In this document: positions 5,217 through 8,497 of the stretch, piece by piece | How positions within the stretch are numbered: position 1 is the first letter of the stretch | Layout of the letters: each line of letters begins with the position of its first letter | From: Chloroflexota bacterium | Lineage (GTDB): Bacteria; Chloroflexota; Dehalococcoidia; Dehalococcoidales; JAUYDJ01 | Direction: 5' to 3' | Length of the DNA: 8,497 nucleotides | Assembly (NCBI GenBank): GCA_030690025.1 | Contig: JAUYDJ010000078.1 | Coordinates: 1-8,497, forward strand | Program-made: the position numbers and the translations under genes | The notes under the pieces: generated by a model | What the model was told of the DNA's origin: nothing | Database searches by the model: none | What the model saw: only the letters and a program-made list of their open reading frames with translations

Positions 5217-6722
5217 GTGAAGCTGGGTGAACTGGCACTGAAGCTGAGAAAAAGGGAGAAAGCTGATAAAGCACTGAGCTCGAGTGGGGCACTGAGCTTT
5301 GACCTGCTTTATCAGCTATCGTTCATGTCGGTGATTGCCGCGGCCGGTGTGCCGCGCAGCCAGATTTTCAGTGCTTCCGCACAGACCCCCTGCGCGACGG
5401 CGGAATACTTCCGCAAGATTGAGCTTGCCTGCCGCCGGCTGCGCTATGACTACGCGAAAGCCTGTCGCATAGTCGGCGAGACGGCCAAGGAAGAGGAAAT
5501 GAAAGGGCTGCTCCTGCGCTTCTCCAGCTCCCTCATGTCCGGGGAACCCGAGAGCGATTTCCTGGCCCGGGAAGCGGAGGCCCAGTCTGAGGCTTATGAT
5601 AACGAATACGGCCGGAAACTGGAGACGCTGAAACTGTGGACTGATGCGTATGTTTCTCTCATCCTGTCATCAGTCCTGGTCATCATTATAGGTATCGTCT
5701 CCACCATGATATGGAAGATTGAAATGGGCTTTATCCTGGGTATGACGTTTGTATCCATCATGACCACGGCGGTGGGCATCTGGTTAATATACCTCATGTC
5801 CCCGCGCGAAATCATGGTGCTGAGCTGGGCCGGCTCCAGGGAGCAGAAACTCATGCGGCGCATGTTCCGTCTGCTGGCACCCCTGGCGCTCATTATTGCC
5901 GCGCCGCTGCTGGCCAAGGGAGCCAATCTGGGCATGGTACTGCTGGCCGTGGCCGCCCTGTCTTTCCCCATTGGCTTTATCAGCATGATTGATGACAAAA
6001 AGATAAACAAGCGTGACTCCGAGGTAGGCGCCTTCTTGAGAATCCTGGGCGGCGTCTGTTCGGCGATGGGGACTACGGTGAGAGAGGCCCTGGGGAAGCT
6101 TGACCTGGATGCTATCAATAGCCTGCGCCGTGAAGTGAAGCGACTTCACACCATGTTCAGCACCGGTATCCGGGGTAGACTGTGCTGGCGTAAATTCATC
6201 GATGAGACCGGCAGTGAGTTGACCAACCGTAGCGTGGGCATGTTCTACGAGGCAATTGAACTGGGTGGGGAGCCGGAACAGGCCGGGTATCACGCGTCGC
6301 TTTTTGCCAGCCGGGTATCCAGGCTCCGGGCGAGGCGAAAGACGGTGTCCATGCCTTTCCAGTGGCTGTGCATTGCCATGCACACCGCCATCGTCGCGCT
6401 CCTTATATTCATTACCGAGGTTATTATTATATTCGGCGGAATGGTAGAGAAGGCGCAGACATCAATGCCCAACATATCCGGAGCGCCCAGCATCAGCAGC
6501 TTTACCACTTTTAACTTTGCCGGACTGGAGCTGATGCACAGCATGGTGCTGCCGCTGGTGGTGGTCTTTACCGTGGCCAACGCGCTGGCGCCGGCCATAG
6601 CCGATGGCGGCAGCCGCTATAAGATTCTTTACAATCTGGGGATAACGGCGGCTATTTCCGGGCTGAGCCTGATTTTCCTGCCGGCAATGGCCGGGATTCT
6701 GTTCAGCAGCATAGAAATGTAG
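5217..6722 (+). CDS. arlJ: Archaellum platform membrane protein ArlJ (FlaJ), T2SF-domain family
   Basis: 501 residues, close to the usual 500-570 for ArlJ. The layout is cytoplasmic T2SF-type helical domain (about 25-140), membrane pair (about 145-166 and 170-194), a second pair (about 217-236 and 238-258), a second T2SF-type cytoplasmic domain (about 268-385, with FYEAIELGGEPEQAGYHA), then three segments (about 386-408, 440-462, 470-495). Seven or so membrane segments with two cytoplasmic domains are typical of archaeal FlaJ; bacterial PilC and TadB/TadC differ in arrangement. ArlJ is the inner-membrane platform on which ArlI and ArlH act. GTG 5217 has CTGGAGG 5 nt upstream. It lies before the cytoplasmic-ring genes here, whereas in archaea it normally closes the H-I-J run. 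Confidence 0.9.
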   Translation: MKLGELALKLRKREKADKALSSSGALSFDLLYQLSFMSVIAAAGVPRSQIFSASAQTPCATAEYFRKIELACRRLRYDYAKACRIVGETAKEEEMKGLLLRFSSSLMSGEPESDFLAREAEAQSEAYDNEYGRKLETLKLWTDAYVSLILSSVLVIIIGIVSTMIWKIEMGFILGMTFVSIMTTAVGIWLIYLMSPREIMVLSWAGSREQKLMRRMFRLLAPLALIIAAPLLAKGANLGMVLLAVAALSFPIGFISMIDDKKINKRDSEVGAFLRILGGVCSAMGTTVREALGKLDLDAINSLRREVKRLHTMFSTGIRGRLCWRKFIDETGSELTNRSVGMFYEAIELGGEPEQAGYHASLFASRVSRLRARRKTVSMPFQWLCIAMHTAIVALLIFITEVIIIFGGMVEKAQTSMPNISGAPSISSFTTFNFAGLELMHSMVLPLVVVFTVANALAPAIADGGSRYKILYNLGITAAISGLSLIFLPAMAGILFSSIEM

Positions 6723-6731
6723 GGGGGTGGT

Positions 6732-6914
6732 ATGAGCAACATAGAGGAGAGGGTTAAGACCTTAGAAAATGACCTGAAGACGACCCGGGAAGAGCTGCGT
6801 CAGGTTCTCCTGGATATTCGCTCTTTTGTGCTGGAAGCGGAGAACCCGCTGAGAGCGTTCGAACGGCAGGCTGCCAGTCAAAATGATTCCGAAAAGGAGG
6901 ATAACGGAGGATGA
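6732..6914 (+). CDS. Small coiled-coil ArlC-like protein
   Basis: 60 residues, of which about 4-36 are a heptad-rich helix (VKTLENDLKTTREELRQVLL) ending DIRSFVLEAENP, followed by a polar tail. The same pattern, helix then R-[SD]-F-[VL]-L, opens the next gene, so the two are paralogous over about 36 residues. Family knowledge: ArlC/D/E proteins contain such coiled coils and form the cytoplasmic ring around the archaellum motor. The ribosome site is a G-run (6722-6727) before ATG 6732. Its stop overlaps the next ATG (ATGA), so the two are tightly coupled and probably made in fixed ratio. It is too short for any enzymatic role; whether it is a full ArlC counterpart or a remnant cannot be told from this. 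Confidence 0.72.
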   Translation: MSNIEERVKTLENDLKTTREELRQVLLDIRSFVLEAENPLRAFERQAASQNDSEKEDNGG

Positions 6915-8023
6915 CAGTCGAAAAGAAAGTGGAAGCGATGGAAGGTGAGCTGAAACTGATTAAAGGGGAATTGAAGGAGAGTCTCACGAGCGTGCGTGAC
7001 TTTCTGTTGAACTTGAAAGTGCCAACCGTGCAGGTGGAGGAGGTGGATGAAGGGCAGAACCATATCGCAATTGACGCTGGAATCTCCCTGGAGTCCCCTC
7101 AGGCGACGGTTGCGGAGGTACTTGAGGTAATGCCGAGAGAAGCAGTCCGGCCGGTGGGAGCACCACGGCCGGCGCCGGCTCTGCCAGTGACACCGGCGGC
7201 TAGGGCGGAAGCGGCACCCCGTGATGCGATATTCTTTGAAAAGACGGTGCCTTACCGCCGGGAAGAGAATGGTGCCACGGATACTGAGATGCCACTGCCG
7301 GAGGCGCACCAGCCGCCTGAGACGGCCAAGGAGAGGCCGGAGCGGAGCGTACGAAAAGAAGCGGAGGAGATATCACCGCCGGTCCCGCAGGTAAACCTGC
7401 TGGCTAACCTCATCCGCTGGGTTTCCACGGCCAAAAGAGAAATCGGCATGGAGCAGCTGCCGGTCTTCCTTGAAGTCTACGGCATAAGCGGTAACCTGTC
7501 TGCCGAGCTAAGGGACGTCATCATGTACCTGGCGGAGATAGTTACGCCCCCATCTGAAGCCAGTGCCACCAATATCTGGGGGAAGATACTGAGGGAGCAG
7601 CTGGCTGGCCTCCTGGAGATTAACAGCATGAATGGCCGGTTATCCCCTGATTTGAAAGAGGGTATATTGCGGCTGGCCAGTGCCATGGGACAGCCGCCCG
7701 CGGAAAAGAATGTGGCCGATGTCTGGAGCCAGCTGATTCTGGAGCTGCACGGGATTCTCAGCGGCGGCGGTAACCAGCTCCAGCCGCTTGTCCTGCCCGG
7801 CAACGGCCGGCAAGGAGCAAATGCGAACGGCACCGAAGGTAGCTGGGACGACGAGCCGGCAGACGACACTGAGACAGCGAACGCCAAGGAAGAGAAAGAG
7901 GTGCCAGCGCCTAAAGAAGACAAACCGATGAGGCTGAAGCTGGTGCTGCTGGATAGCGACGGTGCCGAGAAAGAGTTCAATATCAATCTGGCTCCCGAGG
8001 TGAATGGTGACAGCTCAAAATAG
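6911..8023 (+). CDS. ArlC/D/E-type cytoplasmic motor-ring protein with duplicated D/E domain
   Basis: 370 residues. Residues 3-36 repeat the coiled coil of the preceding protein. Residues 40-160 are a Pro/Ala/Glu-rich, low-complexity linker. Residues 161-211 (NLLANLIRWVSTAKREIG, then LPVFLEVYGISGNLS) resemble the archaeal FlaD/FlaE domain, which has a tryptophan-containing helix, then an L-x-x-[YF]-x-x-x-G-x-[IL]-S turn. A second copy follows at 229-276. The C-terminal 285-370 is an acidic linker and then RLKLVLLDSDG, a possible short beta element. In archaea C, D and E join ArlH and relay signals to the motor; here one protein seems to combine these parts. AAGGAGG (6894-6900) lies 10 nt before ATG 6911; a nearer GGAGG abuts the ATG and is unusable. 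It directly precedes arlH. Confidence 0.75.
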   Translation: MTVEKKVEAMEGELKLIKGELKESLTSVRDFLLNLKVPTVQVEEVDEGQNHIAIDAGISLESPQATVAEVLEVMPREAVRPVGAPRPAPALPVTPAARAEAAPRDAIFFEKTVPYRREENGATDTEMPLPEAHQPPETAKERPERSVRKEAEEISPPVPQVNLLANLIRWVSTAKREIGMEQLPVFLEVYGISGNLSAELRDVIMYLAEIVTPPSEASATNIWGKILREQLAGLLEINSMNGRLSPDLKEGILRLASAMGQPPAEKNVADVWSQLILELHGILSGGGNQLQPLVLPGNGRQGANANGTEGSWDDEPADDTETANAKEEKEVPAPKEDKPMRLKLVLLDSDGAEKEFNINLAPEVNGDSSK

Positions 8024-8043
8024 GCAAAGGCTCGAGGTGAAGC

Positions 8044-8497
8044 ATGGCGAACGAACCAGCTAAGAAAGATGTCATCCTCACCGGTGTGCGGGAGGTGGAT
8101 GAGAAACTGGGCGGCGGGATTCCGCTGGGTTCCCTGGGTCTCATTGAAGGTGAACCTGACACCGGGAAGAGCGTGCTGAGCCAGCATTTTACCTACGGGG
8201 CGCTGACCTCGGTGCAGACCTCCGTGGCTTACTATACGACGGAGAATACGGTCAAAAGTCTGATTGCCCAGATGGACTCCCTGTCGCTCTACACCCTGGA
8301 CTAGTTTCTCACCGACCGTTTTCGTATCTACCCGCTCAACCTGCAGAACTATCTCAAGGGGGGTAAGAAGCGTTTCCGTTTCCTGGCTGACCATTTGAAA
8401 AGCCTGCCGGAAAGATACCGGCTGATAATCGTGGATGCTATCACGCTACTGGTGGCGCACGCTAACCCGGTGGACGTGATTGATTTTTTCTGGGCAT
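8044..8497 (+). CDS. arlH: ArlH (FlaH) KaiC-like ATPase, interrupted by in-frame TAG and cut by the window edge
   Basis: The first 86 residues are unmistakable ArlH: LGGGIPLGSLGLIEGEPDTG opens the RecA-like fold, with Walker A GEPDTGKS (36-43), then QHFTYGAL and YYTTENTVKSLIAQMDSL, near-invariant in ArlH. TAG at 8302-8304 stops translation, yet the same frame continues with recognisable ArlH sequence (FLTDRFRIYPLNLQNYL, then RLIIVDAIT with the Walker B Asp at codon 131) to the end of the window. ArlH binds ATP, joins ArlI and the C/D/E ring, and is needed for assembly and switching. ATG 8044 has GAGG (8034-8037) 6 nt upstream. If the TAG is real and not read through, the truncated product lacks Walker B and would be inactive; alternatives are a sequencing error, a recent nonsense mutation or readthrough. 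Confidence 0.88.

Noticed and set aside
5594..6383. Two long minus-strand open frames inside arlJ
   Set aside because: Both are antisense to well-supported membrane segments of ArlJ and have no recognisable domain.
1951..6722. Tad or type IV pilus operon instead of an archaellum
   Set aside because: The pilin-like genes have archaellin outer-domain and C-terminal patterns, and ArlH, ArlG/F-like and ArlD/E-like genes do not occur in Tad or type IV pilus systems.
8302..8304. Genome-wide reassignment of TAG to explain the arlH stop
   Set aside because: TAG ends arlB2, the arlG-like, arlF-like, arlJ and ArlC/D/E-like genes and the regulator at sensible places, so it is a normal stop here. Only site-specific readthrough remains possible.
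7477..8394. Long open frame on the minus strand (305 codons) opposite the ArlC/D/E-like gene and arlH
   Set aside because: It lies antisense to two genes with clear family motifs, has a serine-rich composition typical of an antisense shadow, and no ribosome site or family match.

Overview
The window suggests a bacterium, most probably of the Chloroflexota (Dehalococcoidia-like), carrying an archaellum (archaeal flagellum) gene cluster. Bacterial signs are the DegV protein, the NarL/FixJ-type LuxR regulator, strong Shine-Dalgarno sequences and a Rho-independent terminator. The motility genes are of the archaeal Arl/Fla type: archaellins with class III (prepilin-like) signal peptides, ArlF/ArlG-like stator proteins, ArlJ, coiled-coil ArlC/D/E-like proteins and the KaiC-like ATPase ArlH. 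Functional archaella are already known in Chloroflexota (Litorilinea aerophila), so the system itself is not new. The layout, leader structures and a stop codon inside arlH are what deserve attention. The phylum is inferred from gene content, not from a marker gene.

Layout. 1-714: 3' part of a degV-family gene, closed by an intrinsic terminator (755-791). 848-1588, minus strand: a LuxR/NarL-type regulator whose receiver lacks the phospho-acceptor Asp. 1589-1950: a 362-bp divergent control region full of inverted repeats, with a candidate sigma70 promoter and a foldable leader. 1951-4037: three tandem archaellin genes (arlB1, B2, B3). 4038-4179: a very strong 14-bp hairpin with a GAAA loop, then a G-rich tract. 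4180-8497: the machinery genes arlG-like, arlF-like, arlJ, a 60-aa arlC-like coiled coil, a 370-aa arlC/D/E-like protein, and arlH. The last carries an in-frame TAG and runs off the window.

How the parts work together, from knowledge of the family: a prepilin peptidase (not in the window) cleaves the archaellins. ArlJ is the membrane platform; ArlH with the motor ATPase ArlI (not in the window, expected just downstream) drives assembly and rotation. ArlF/ArlG form the stator and filament-base link outside the membrane, and ArlC/D/E form the cytoplasmic ring that connects the motor to signalling. The divergent regulator is the obvious candidate to control the operon. Inter-gene hairpins probably allow much more archaellin than machinery to be made from one transcription unit.
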